DNA from: a bacterium
Lineage (GTDB): Bacteria; Patescibacteriota; Saccharimonadia; Saccharimonadales; UBA4665
Reading direction: 5' to 3'
Assembly: GCA_021810025.1 (NCBI GenBank)
Contig: JAJZJS010000002.1
Coordinates: 62,001-126,000, forward strand
DNA length: 64,000 nucleotides
This document shows positions 45,406-53,902 of the stretch, piece by piece. Each line of letters opens with the position of its first letter. Positions within the stretch are counted from its first letter, which is position 1. A program made the translations under genes and the position numbers. Under the pieces are notes generated by a model. The model was given only the letters and a program-made list of their open reading frames with translations. It did not search any database and was not told the origin of the DNA.

Positions 45406-46594
45406 ACATTTAACCAGTCAAGCTTTGCGATTTATAAAGCGTAATTATCTATTTATAATTTTAGCTTTAACGACTTTATCGATTTTATTATATCGAGCGG
45501 GAAGCATAATGCCGGGGCTGAGCCTTCCCGAATATAAGACACTCCACACTGTTTTAGGTCTAAAGAATATCTATCTCAATCCTCTTAACTTAGACTTAAA
45601 ATTAGTTCAATCTGTTGTCTTTAAGTTATTTAATAATCATAATCTATTTATTTTACGGTTGCCAAACATAATTTTAGGTGCCCTAAGCGCTGTCTTTATT
45701 ACCGTTACTCTTAAACTTTGGTACGGAAATCGAACAGCTTTAATGGGGGGATTTTTATTGGTGACAAGCCCATTGGTCATTCATGTTTCACGCTTAGCTT
45801 CATTAGATGTTGCTTACTTATTTGGAACAAGCTTATTATTACTAGGTTTTAGCCTTATTCAAGAGAAATACGAGAATAAAATAGTTTACTTAATTACAAA
45901 CCTGTCCATAGTATCTTTAATCTTTATCCCTGGTTTTACTTTGTTGATTCTTCTTTACTTTCTCATTTTATATAAAGACCATTTAGAAATATTTAAGACC
46001 TATAAAGGTAAACTCTTAAAGGGTCTCTACGTCCTAAGTCTTATCGTGTTTATACCAATCTTAATTCAATACCTTTTTAAATCAAGAACAAATAGCTTGT
46101 TATGGTTAATCGGAAACACTAGTCTTAAAATCAATATTTTGAGTTATCTTAAAAATGTGGTTTTAGTTATTATTCACCTAACAATTAGAGGTCCAAATAA
46201 TCCGGTGCTGTGGTTGGGTCAAGCTCCAACCTTAGATATATTAGGACTTTGTGCGCTTATTTTAGGCACATACTTTTATGTTAAACACTGGAATGCTCAA
46301 AAAAGTAAATTATTGTTTGGAATAATAGTCGTCGGAGTGCTTTTAATAGCTTACAGCCCCTTAATCTCTCTCGTACTCTTAATCCCTGTTATTTACGTCT
46401 TGATAGCAACAGGGCTCAGCTATCTATTGCAGATATATTTTAAGGTCTTTCCGACCAATCCTATTGCAAGGAGCTATGGAATAATATTAGTTTCAATTGT
46501 CATTGCTTTAAGCTGTATATTCGGTATAAGGTCTTACTTCGTAGCTTGGGCTCATGATCCAAGCAATCGATCAGCCTTTAATATTAGATCCTAA
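45383..46594 (+). CDS. Polytopic membrane protein, ArnT/PMT-type glycosyltransferase-like (GT-C)
   Basis: 403 residues. I start at ATG 45383 (MPKSIKNKHL); longer in-frame starts sit inside dnaB. About ten membrane segments. The first outer loop has GLSLPEYKTLHTVLG (the DE/PE position of GT-C enzymes), and FILRLPNIILGALSAVFITVT, LVTSPLVIHVSRLASLDVAY resemble PMT_2/ArnT blocks. These transfer sugars from lipid carriers outside the membrane; the target is unknown. It is smaller than full ArnT and lacks a C-terminal soluble domain. Confidence 0.72.
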   Translation: MPKSIKNKHLTSQALRFIKRNYLFIILALTTLSILLYRAGSIMPGLSLPEYKTLHTVLGLKNIYLNPLNLDLKLVQSVVFKLFNNHNLFILRLPNIILGALSAVFITVTLKLWYGNRTALMGGFLLVTSPLVIHVSRLASLDVAYLFGTSLLLLGFSLIQEKYENKIVYLITNLSIVSLIFIPGFTLLILLYFLILYKDHLEIFKTYKGKLLKGLYVLSLIVFIPILIQYLFKSRTNSLLWLIGNTSLKINILSYLKNVVLVIIHLTIRGPNNPVLWLGQAPTLDILGLCALILGTYFYVKHWNAQKSKLLFGIIVVGVLLIAYSPLISLVLLIPVIYVLIATGLSYLLQIYFKVFPTNPIARSYGIILVSIVIALSCIFGIRSYFVAWAHDPSNRSAFNIRS

Positions 46595-46627
46595 ACTGTT
46601 AAAATATTTATATAAAGGAGTATAAAA

Positions 46628-46921
46628 ATGAGTAAATTTGACCAGGCCAAGATGCTAATGAAAGTTCGAAAGATTCAAAAAGAACTTGAAAGACAAACTT
46701 TAACTATTGAAAAAGGAGATGGTGCAGTTAAAGTTGAAATCAGTGGCGACCAAAAAATAAAGAGCATTAAAATAGATCCTCGGGCCATAGACCTAGAAGA
46801 TATTGAGCAACTTGAGCTGTGGATCACAGAAGCAGTACGAGAAGCAATTAGTACAAGCCAAAAAATAGCTACCGAAAAAATGCAACCAATGATGGGAGCC
46901 CTAGGAGATCTTGGTTTATAG
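46628..46921 (+). CDS. YbaB/EbfC-family nucleoid-associated protein
   Basis: 97 residues with the YbaB plan: N-terminal helix MLMKVRKIQKELERQTLTIE, central beta segment VKVEISGDQKIKSIKIDP, and C-terminal helix EAVREAISTSQKIATEKMQ. It lies directly before recR, the usual dnaX-ybaB-recR group. AAGGAG lies 7 nt before the ATG. Confidence 0.95.
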   Translation: MSKFDQAKMLMKVRKIQKELERQTLTIEKGDGAVKVEISGDQKIKSIKIDPRAIDLEDIEQLELWITEAVREAISTSQKIATEKMQPMMGALGDLGL

Positions 46922-46927
46922 GGAATT

Positions 46928-47530
46928 ATGAATTTACCTTCAGCCCTAGAAGATTTAATAGATTCTTTTAAACTACTACCTGGCGTTGGTAGCCGTTCTG
47001 CTGAACGCTACGCCAACTATATTATTAAGAGAAGTCCTGATATTGCTCAAAGGTTGGCAGAAAATTTAAATGATATTCACCAAAAAATTAAATATTGTCC
47101 AATTACTTTTGCGTTAATTAGCAGCGACCAAAACTACTCTGAACTTTATACTGATCCGAAGAGAAACAAGCAAATCGTAGCAATAGTTAGCGAGCCTTTT
47201 GATATCTATGCGATCGAAAATACTAATCAATACAAGGGAACATATCATGTCTTAGGAGGACTAATCTCGCCCCTCGACAATATTAGTCCTGAACAACTTC
47301 ATATCAAGGAGCTATTGAAAAGAATCAAACAAGATGAGGTTAAAGAAGTAATCCTTGCCACTAACGTTTCTGTGGAGGGCGAAAGTACTGCACTGTATAT
47401 TCAGAGTCAAATTAAAGCTAGCGGAGTTAAATTAACTCGTTTGGCTCAAGGTTTACCAATGGGAGTTGATCTAGAATATGCCGATCCAATGACTTTATCC
47501 AAAGCACTTGAAGGAAGAAGAAGTATATGA
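46928..47530 (+). CDS. recR: Recombination protein RecR without zinc finger
   Basis: 200 residues. The HhH segment LLPGVGSRSAERYANYII and Toprim region VSEPFDIYAIENT, YHVLGGLISPLDNISPEQL, LATNVSVEGESTALYI are clear. The zinc finger (normally four Cys) reads KYCPITFALISSDQNYSELY with one Cys only. RecR works with RecO/RecF in gap repair. Overlaps the DHH gene by 4 nt. Confidence 0.94.
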   Translation: MNLPSALEDLIDSFKLLPGVGSRSAERYANYIIKRSPDIAQRLAENLNDIHQKIKYCPITFALISSDQNYSELYTDPKRNKQIVAIVSEPFDIYAIENTNQYKGTYHVLGGLISPLDNISPEQLHIKELLKRIKQDEVKEVILATNVSVEGESTALYIQSQIKASGVKLTRLAQGLPMGVDLEYADPMTLSKALEGRRSI

Positions 47531-48549
47531 TCCAAAATAAAACAAGTTTAGCAATAGACCAGTTGATCACGAGATCAAAACATATTCTCATTATTCAAGC
47601 CGAAAATCCTGATGGCGACAGTCTTGGATCAGTCCTTGGCTTAGAACAAATCTTAGGAGATAAGAACAAAGAAATAAGTTTGTATTGTGCAATTGATATT
47701 CCTGAATATCTAAGATATTTTGAAGGATGGAGCAGAGTCGAAAAAGACGTTATTTCTGACTTTGATTTAAGTATTATTGTCGATACCTCAAGCATAGCTC
47801 TTCTTCAAAAAACTAATCATAACCTTCTTAAAGCTATCAATAATAAACCATTGATTATTATTGATCATCATCAAAATAAACCAGACATCGAAGCCAAAGA
47901 AACTATTCTAGCTATTGATCCAAGTGCAGCAGCCACAACTCAAATTATTTATGAAATAGCCAATTATTTAAAATATCCAATCAATAAAGAAGCTGCCCAT
48001 GTTTTAGCTTTTGGAATATTATCTGATACATTAGGGCTAACTACTCCTTCTACGACCTCATCGACAATTCGAACATTGGCAAGCTTGGTTGACCTTGGGG
48101 CAAATCTAACTAAACTCGATTCAGACCGTAAATTATCCTACCAAAAAAGTCTGAAATTACTAAAATACAAGGGCGACTTATTGAAGAGAATCGAAACATA
48201 TCTAGAAGATCAAATAGCAATCATAACTATTCCTTGGAGTGAAATAAAAGAATATAGCCCAATCTATAATCCACCAATGCTTATAATGGAGGATATGAGA
48301 TTAATTATAAATAATAAAGTTAGCATAGCTTTTAAGGTTTATGATGACCAAAAAATAACAGCGAAAATTCGCTCTAATCCTAATTTTCCCTATGCCAATC
48401 AATTAGCTACAGAATTTGGTGGAGGTGGACACAAATTTGCCAGTGGCTTTAAAACGACTCAATATAAAGACCTAGAACAACTAAAATCTCTCGTCATTTC
48501 TAAAACTCAAGCATTATTAAATAAACCTCCAGTCGATGAAAATATATAA
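47527..48549 (+). CDS. DHH/DHHA1 phosphoesterase (NrnA-like)
   Basis: 340 residues. Metal motifs: AENPDGDSLGS, IVDTSS, and the DHH motif IIIDHHQNKPD; then the DHHA1 end with EFGGGGHKFASGF. NrnA-type enzymes degrade short RNAs and pAp. Overlaps recR by 4 nt and cysS by 14 nt, so part of the dnaX-cysS run. Confidence 0.93.
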   Translation: MIQNKTSLAIDQLITRSKHILIIQAENPDGDSLGSVLGLEQILGDKNKEISLYCAIDIPEYLRYFEGWSRVEKDVISDFDLSIIVDTSSIALLQKTNHNLLKAINNKPLIIIDHHQNKPDIEAKETILAIDPSAAATTQIIYEIANYLKYPINKEAAHVLAFGILSDTLGLTTPSTTSSTIRTLASLVDLGANLTKLDSDRKLSYQKSLKLLKYKGDLLKRIETYLEDQIAIITIPWSEIKEYSPIYNPPMLIMEDMRLIINNKVSIAFKVYDDQKITAKIRSNPNFPYANQLATEFGGGGHKFASGFKTTQYKDLEQLKSLVISKTQALLNKPPVDENI

Positions 48550-49948
48550 TACTCTCCATCGCAAAATTGAAGAAATTAAACCAATTAATGATCGAATTGT
48601 TGGAGTTTATACGTGTGGACCAACCGTTTATGATCATTCCCACATCGGACACTGGTTTAATTATGTAAGAATGGACCTATTGATCCGTACCCTTCAAGCT
48701 AATAAATATAAAGTGGATTGGGTCATGAATATTACAGACGTTGGTCATTTAACTTCAGATGCTGATGAAGGTGACGATAAAATAGAACAAAAAGCCCGCA
48801 AAGAACATCGTTCAGCCTGGGAAATTGCTGAATTTTATACAAAAGAGTTCATTGACACAATGGAACTGTTAAATATCCAAAAACCCTCCAAGATAGTTAA
48901 GGCCACAGATCATATTACAGACCAAATTAATTTAATAGTTAAGCTCGAAAAGTTAGGCTACACTTATAAGATCGATGGAGACGGAATCTATTATGATACG
49001 TCTAAATTTAAAGATTATTCTAAATTTGCCTATTTAGATCTAGACCAACAAGAAGCTGGTAAAAGATTTATGCCAAATCCGTTCAAGAAAAATCTAGCAG
49101 ATTTTGCGCTATGGAAATTTAGTCCAAAAGACAGGAAACGTGATATGGAATGGGAAAGCCCCTGGGGAATAGGTTTTCCTGGATGGCACATAGAATGTTC
49201 AGCTATGAGCATGAAATATCTTGGAGACACTTTTGATATCCATACTGGAGGAATAGATCATATCCCGGTTCATCATACTAATGAAATTGCTCAAAGCACT
49301 GCTGTAACTAAAAAACCATTAGCTCATTATTGGCTCCATTCAAATCATGTCACGGTAAACAACCAAAAAATATCTAAATCACTCCATAATGGAATAACTA
49401 TCGAAGAGATAGTAGAAAAAGGGTATAGTCCCGAAGTGATAAGAATGCATATTCTAGAATCACATTATCAAAGTCAATCAAAATTTAGTCTAGACGCATT
49501 ATATGCTTCGGCAAGACGACTCTATGAATTGAAGTCCATGGCTGTCTTAAAATATCAACCTCAAAATAAGATAAATGATCATACAACGTTTAGCTTCAAG
49601 GAAACAGCAAATGAGATAATTAATCTCATGTCAAATAATCTTGAAAGTCCTAAGGTTTTAGCCTTTTTGAGCGAAATAGCCAACCAAGTTCTGGCGACTA
49701 AGTTAACTGAAGATATGTTACCCTATTTTAATGACTTAATACAAACTATTGATTTATTATTAGGAACTAAACTGGGAAGTGTTCCAGATATATCAACCGA
49801 AATCAAAGAGCTGATTCAAAAAAGAGAATTATTACGGAAAAACAAAGACTATAGGTCAGCCGATTTAATTCGAGACAAACTTTTAACTTATCAAGTTGAA
49901 CTAAAAGACTTACCTAATAACAATACAATCTGGAATTGGGCTATTTAA
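48536..49948 (+). CDS. cysS: Cysteine--tRNA ligase
   Basis: 470 residues. GVYTCGPTVYDHSHIGHWFN contains the first zinc Cys and the HIGH motif; WHIECSAMSMKYLGDTFDIH and HHTNEIAQS supply the other zinc ligands; the KMSKS position reads QKISKSLHNG. The C-terminal helical domain ends in ELKDLPNNNTIWNW. Its zinc site is intact, unlike other zinc sites in this window. Overlaps the convergent gene by 8 nt. Confidence 0.96.
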   Translation: MKIYNTLHRKIEEIKPINDRIVGVYTCGPTVYDHSHIGHWFNYVRMDLLIRTLQANKYKVDWVMNITDVGHLTSDADEGDDKIEQKARKEHRSAWEIAEFYTKEFIDTMELLNIQKPSKIVKATDHITDQINLIVKLEKLGYTYKIDGDGIYYDTSKFKDYSKFAYLDLDQQEAGKRFMPNPFKKNLADFALWKFSPKDRKRDMEWESPWGIGFPGWHIECSAMSMKYLGDTFDIHTGGIDHIPVHHTNEIAQSTAVTKKPLAHYWLHSNHVTVNNQKISKSLHNGITIEEIVEKGYSPEVIRMHILESHYQSQSKFSLDALYASARRLYELKSMAVLKYQPQNKINDHTTFSFKETANEIINLMSNNLESPKVLAFLSEIANQVLATKLTEDMLPYFNDLIQTIDLLLGTKLGSVPDISTEIKELIQKRELLRKNKDYRSADLIRDKLLTYQVELKDLPNNNTIWNWAI

Positions 49949-51062
49949 AAGGTGGAGAAGTCGAATCTTTAAACTGACGATTATTAATGTCTCCTCTAGT
50001 TCGCAAAATTTCTAATATAATAATCCTTAAGCATCCTGCAACTGGTATAGCAACTAATCCTCCTACTAAACCTCCTAAACTTATTCCAATGACTAAAGAT
50101 GCAAAAACTAGAAGCGGGGACATATTAGTAGAATTGGCCTGTACTTTAGGTTGAATGACATAATTTTCAAACTGTTGATACAGAATATAATAAATCAAGA
50201 TTATAATTCCGGCTGAAACAGAATGGAAAAGAGCAACTAATGTAACTATAACTGCTCCAATGGTATGTCCAATCATTGGAATTAAACCACATACAAATAT
50301 TACAACTATTAAGGCGATCGGATAACTTATTCCTAGCGCAAAGACTACTGGAGAAATTAAAATTGCGGCCACTGCTGCTAAAACAACTTGACCATTAACG
50401 TAACCTTTAATGACTAGATACATATCTCCCGAAACACGATCTATGAAATCATGATGGACATTAGGAACAAGTTTATTAAAATGTTTTTTCCAACGAGGTC
50501 CTTCTACAAGCATCATATAAGTTAGCACCAACACTGTTAATACGGCAAATATACTATTTCCTATGTTATATATAGTCGTAAAAATATCTCCGCCAATATT
50601 TTTCTCACGATTCGATAACTGCTTAGAAAAATTATCAATCTGAGCGCCTAGATGATACTTATGAATTAACTTGCCAACAAAGCCAGTTTTACTATTATAT
50701 TCGCGAATTAAAGTAGGGGCGGCCGAAATGAAATTCTCTGTTTGCTTGACGAGGGGAGGAATAATATAAGAGATAAAAAGACCAATCAAAATCACAACCA
50801 CTAGAAATGAAATAAATGTAGCTAAAGCTCTGTTGCCTTTTAACTTTCCGGGAATCAATTTAGACACACGATGGACAGGTGAGTTTAAAGCCAATGCTAA
50901 GAAAAATGCGACAGAAATTAAAATTAACGCATGACTAGCTTTATGAAATAATCCTATCAGAATTAGGAGAGCTAGAATCAATAATCCAATTTTAATAAAA
51001 GTTTCCGTTGAAATAGTAATTCGGAGCTCTTGATCTTTGTTGGGATCTTTAACTCTACTCAT
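49941..51062 (-). CDS. AI-2E-family transporter-like membrane protein
   Basis: 373 residues, about eight membrane segments in the 3 + 5 pattern of this family, with the large soluble loop between (residues ~100-170, PTLIREYNSKTGFVGKLIHK). Family signatures are the paired Gly/Pro-rich helix GLIPMIGHTIGAVIVTLVAL and the C-terminal QPKVQANSTNMSPLLVFASL. Members are permeases of varied function, some Na+/H+ antiporters; autoinducer export is not implied here. Confidence 0.92.
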   Translation of the reverse strand: MSRVKDPNKDQELRITISTETFIKIGLLILALLILIGLFHKASHALILISVAFFLALALNSPVHRVSKLIPGKLKGNRALATFISFLVVVILIGLFISYIIPPLVKQTENFISAAPTLIREYNSKTGFVGKLIHKYHLGAQIDNFSKQLSNREKNIGGDIFTTIYNIGNSIFAVLTVLVLTYMMLVEGPRWKKHFNKLVPNVHHDFIDRVSGDMYLVIKGYVNGQVVLAAVAAILISPVVFALGISYPIALIVVIFVCGLIPMIGHTIGAVIVTLVALFHSVSAGIIILIYYILYQQFENYVIQPKVQANSTNMSPLLVFASLVIGISLGGLVGGLVAIPVAGCLRIIILEILRTRGDINNRQFKDSTSPPFK

Positions 51063-51109
51063 ATCGTCATTATCCTCTTAAATAGCGCTAATCTCAACTG
51101 GATTATATT

Positions 51110-52027
51110 TTAAGACTTTCTTAATATATTTCGAATTTTAATTGGAATAATTTTGGCGGCAATTTTTTCGTCGTTCATAATAAGCGGAATTTTCCTAACC
51201 CCTTTAACGTTAACGGAAGCAAACGTACTAAAAATTATCTTAAAGTGCTGTTCAATTCTTCTAGGAATCAAACCTTTCGACTTACTTCCTACATTAACAA
51301 ACCAACACTTTCCAGAAATATGGTTGTTACAATTATCTAGTTTTAGAACTTGGGCTTGTAGATAATATTTAGTTCTTAAATCATTTTCTCGATTCAGATC
51401 AACCAGAAATTGTTTTAGATAACTAAAACCATTTGATAGCTTTCTTACTTCACTGTTTTTATTTATCCTATAATCTAGAAAAGATCTTGAGTAGATAGTC
51501 GATTTAATTATAAAAGATACTAGACTAGTTGCTTTTATCCGATTCAAAAGATACCTATACTTTTTCCGTCTGCTAGAAATATCAAAATCATCATGATGAG
51601 AATAACCATTTATAAAGATGTAGTTATTGATTTTCTTAAATAAGGAATCATTATTTTGAATACATCTAACAGCCAGAACACTTCCGAATCCAAATGTTAA
51701 TAAGTTTAATCTCTTATTTTTATAACGAAGCTTAATAAACGATGCTAAATAGTCAGAGATATTATTGATTGATGGAATCTTTCTAATCTTATACATACTA
51801 TCCATCCCACCAAAACCAGGCAAATCGACAACGGTTACGTTTGAGCGTTTACTAAGATAAACCGCTAAACCAAAGTACATTTCAATATTTGAATTAAAAT
51901 CATAAACAATCAAAACATTAGACTTGTTGTTTTTCATTCTAGACGGTAGATAAAGAAATCTTCCATTTAATCCGTTTAAATTAAGCGGATAGATGAAATC
52001 GAAGGGACTAACATACTTTTTAGACAT
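51110..52027 (-). CDS. Alpha/beta-hydrolase-fold protein, apparently without the nucleophile
   Basis: 305 residues. SNVLIVYDFNSNIEMYFGLA, NVTVVDLPGFGGMDSMY and LNLLTFGFGSVLAVRC follow the strand order of alpha/beta hydrolases (oxyanion strand, DxPGFG loop, nucleophile elbow). The elbow, normally GxSxG, reads FGFGSV, so Ser is not at the catalytic position. The C-terminal half is very Lys/Arg/Asn-rich. It may be a pseudo-enzyme or binding protein; a divergent esterase is the alternative. It lies just before tRNA-Gln on the opposite strand. Confidence 0.6.
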   Translation of the reverse strand: MSKKYVSPFDFIYPLNLNGLNGRFLYLPSRMKNNKSNVLIVYDFNSNIEMYFGLAVYLSKRSNVTVVDLPGFGGMDSMYKIRKIPSINNISDYLASFIKLRYKNKRLNLLTFGFGSVLAVRCIQNNDSLFKKINNYIFINGYSHHDDFDISSRRKKYRYLLNRIKATSLVSFIIKSTIYSRSFLDYRINKNSEVRKLSNGFSYLKQFLVDLNRENDLRTKYYLQAQVLKLDNCNNHISGKCWFVNVGSKSKGLIPRRIEQHFKIIFSTFASVNVKGVRKIPLIMNDEKIAAKIIPIKIRNILRKS

Positions 52028-52125
52028 ATTAACTTAAATATTACATTATTCGCATTTTTATATCCAACAATATGATCCTGTCTTATTGAAATATTTAAAT
52101 TTATAAGATAGAATTGAGAGATTAT

Positions 52126-52200
52126 TAGGGCGTGGCCAAGTGGTAAGGCACCAGGTTTTGGTCCTGGCATTCGGGGGTTCGAATCCCTCCGCCCTAGCCA
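52126..52200 (+). tRNA. tRNA-Gln (TTG)
   Basis: Plus-strand cloverleaf: acceptor TAGGGCG/CGCCCTA, D-arm GTGGCCAAGTGGTAAGGC, anticodon stem CCAGG/CCTGG around loop TTTTGGT (anticodon TTG), T-arm CGGGGGTTCGAATCCCTCC and encoded CCA. It borders an accessory region; no duplicated 3' tRNA fragment (attachment-site remnant) was noticed. Confidence 0.96.
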
Positions 52201-52369
52201 GATACTTAAGAATATGTCTTCATCCATAAAATTATAGCTACTCTTAAGAACAGCATTCTTACTGTTTAGAACAATCTTTTTTAGATTGCTAAAGCAATGA
52301 GAAAATACAATTTTATTTACAATAAAACTTTATGCGCCATAATAATACCAACATTACGTTTCGTTTAAG

Positions 52370-53629
52370 TTGGCAAAGGAGACCATTATAGAAGAATTAG
52401 GTACTAGTGGATCAGACTTTATTAAACCTACCCAAGATATTTTAGAAGTATCTATTGGAGGTGAACTAGCTAATCAAGGTTTAATGCCTGGAGATGGAGA
52501 TGAGATAGAAGCTCCTAATAGTATAGTTGATTCTCTAATACCTGAATTAGAAAGCTATTTAGCTGAAAATAGTGAAAGTGAAGACCCACAATTAACTATA
52601 AACAAAGTTAGAATTGCTTTACTGAAGTTAAATATAGATCTAGGGGACATTCAAGAACTATCTGGCAGATTACAAATAGATCTTGTTCCAGATAATTCGA
52701 CTGTTGAAACGTTAATAGCTAAAGATGAAGAAGCTTTAATAATTGAAGGCATAACTAAGTTTAGGGGATTAAACCAAGAGGCAGCCTTAACATTAATTGA
52801 AAATAGACAAGGTAGAGTTGTAGGAGAACATTTGGGTCAGTTTAGAGAGCTTGACCACAGTGCAATAGCTTTGGCTTTGATTGAAGGAGGTCAAGGTTGG
52901 GTTGTGGCAGAAAACTTAGATAAGTTTAGAGGACTTAACCATAATGAAGTAGTTAGAGCTTTAATTGAAAATGGACAAGGTGGGGCAGTAGCAGAACATT
53001 TGGGTCAGTTTAGAGAGCTTGACCACAGTGCAATAGCTTTGGCTTTGATTGAAGGAGGTCAAGGTTGGGTTGTAGCAGAACATTTGGGTCAGTTTAGAGA
53101 GCTTGATCACAGTGCAATAGCTTTGGCTTTGATTGAAGGAGGTCAAACTAGAGTTGTGGCAGAGTATTTAAATAGATTTAATGAATTAACCCCAGAAATA
53201 GCTAAAGCCATAATTGAAAATAGACAAGGTTGGGTAGTGGCAGAGCATTTGGGTCAGTTTATTGATGTTAACCATGATACTGTAGCCTTAAATTTAATTG
53301 AAAATGGACAAAGTAGAGTTGTAGCAGAGCATTTAGATAAGTTTAATGGATTAGGTTCAGAAGTAGCCTTTGCATTAATTAAAAATGGAGAAGGCGAGGC
53401 CACGATAGGACATTTGGGTCAGTTTAGAGAGCTTGATCACAGTGCAATAGCTTTGGCTTTGATTGAAGGAGGTCAAGGTTGGGTTGTGGCAGAACATTTA
53501 GATAAGTTTAATGGATTAGACCCAAAAGTAGCTCGAGCTTTTATTAAAAATGGTCAAGTTGAAATCGTCATACAGCATATAAAATTATTGAATATTAGTA
53601 TGGGGGAGCTATTTAAAGCTATTATATAA
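52370..53629 (+). CDS. Protein of ten ~28-residue alpha-helical tandem repeats
   Basis: 419 residues, family not recognised. After ~130 acidic, non-repeated residues come about ten repeats of 27-28 residues; the consensus is HSAIALALIEGGQGWVVAE plus HLGQFRELD. Each unit looks like two short helices (AIALALIE, VVAEHLGQF) joined at GGQG, so the whole would be a curved solenoid. Five copies share nearly identical DNA at 52829, 52997, 53081, 53246 and 53411. The start is uncertain: TTG 52370 follows an in-frame stop at 52343 but has no Shine-Dalgarno; AAAGGAG lies just inside it, and the first ATG is 52484. No signal peptide. Function unknown. Confidence 0.85.
   Translation: MAKETIIEELGTSGSDFIKPTQDILEVSIGGELANQGLMPGDGDEIEAPNSIVDSLIPELESYLAENSESEDPQLTINKVRIALLKLNIDLGDIQELSGRLQIDLVPDNSTVETLIAKDEEALIIEGITKFRGLNQEAALTLIENRQGRVVGEHLGQFRELDHSAIALALIEGGQGWVVAENLDKFRGLNHNEVVRALIENGQGGAVAEHLGQFRELDHSAIALALIEGGQGWVVAEHLGQFRELDHSAIALALIEGGQTRVVAEYLNRFNELTPEIAKAIIENRQGWVVAEHLGQFIDVNHDTVALNLIENGQSRVVAEHLDKFNGLGSEVAFALIKNGEGEATIGHLGQFRELDHSAIALALIEGGQGWVVAEHLDKFNGLDPKVARAFIKNGQVEIVIQHIKLLNISMGELFKAII
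52829..53490 (+). repeat. 84-bp in-frame tandem DNA repeats
   Basis: The block beginning CATTTGGGTCAGTTTA recurs at 52829, 52997, 53081, 53246 and 53411, at spacings 168, 84, 165 and 165 nt, i.e. one or two units of 84/81 nt. Long stretches between are identical at DNA level, so copies are recent or homogenised. Multiples of 3 keep the frame, so copy number could change without breaking the gene. Confidence 0.85.
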
Positions 53630-53637
53630 CTTAGATC

Positions 53638-53690
53638 TTATTAAAAATGGTCAAGTTGAAATCGTCATATAACGTATAAAACTATTGAAT
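53638..53690 (+). pseudogene. Duplicated fragment of the repeat-gene 3' end
   Basis: 53638-53690 repeats 53541-53593 with a few changes (TTATTAAAAATGGTCAAG then TTGAAATCGTCATA.. in both). The offset is 97 nt, not a multiple of 3, and the copy reaches a stop at once, so it is a non-coding relic of a repeat unit. The remaining gap to 53902 shows only a 17-codon open frame and no recognised element. Confidence 0.75.
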
Positions 53691-53888
53691 CTTAAAGTTT
53701 ATATGTAGATAGAATTTACTGTGGTTAGAGTAAAATTATAGGAGTTAAAATAAGCCTGGATGCATATTATGATTCAATCAATTCTTTTGCTGAACAACAA
53801 CAGATTAGTGGCTTGATTTAAGCCTAGCAGCTTACAATTAGTATGCCATAAAAACGTATATGAGTTTTTATTTTTAATAAATAATTAG

Positions 53889-53894
53889 TACAAT
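53889..53894 (+). promoter_or_regulatory. -10-like box for the LCP gene
   Basis: TACAAT 8 nt before the ATG, without a Shine-Dalgarno or clear -35. Confidence 0.35.
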
Positions 53895-53902
53895 TAACTA
53901 CT

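Noticed and set aside
52829-53490. Regular repeats that might be a CRISPR array
   Set aside because: The unit is 84/81 nt, lies wholly within an open frame, and has no short repeat/unique spacer alternation or cas genes nearby.
53760-53825. 17-codon open frame downstream of the repeat gene
   Set aside because: Too short, no Shine-Dalgarno and no conserved feature.
52126-53902. Integrated mobile element at tRNA-Gln
   Set aside because: No integrase, no duplicated tRNA 3' end and no terminal repeats were found; only the repeat gene and its relic.
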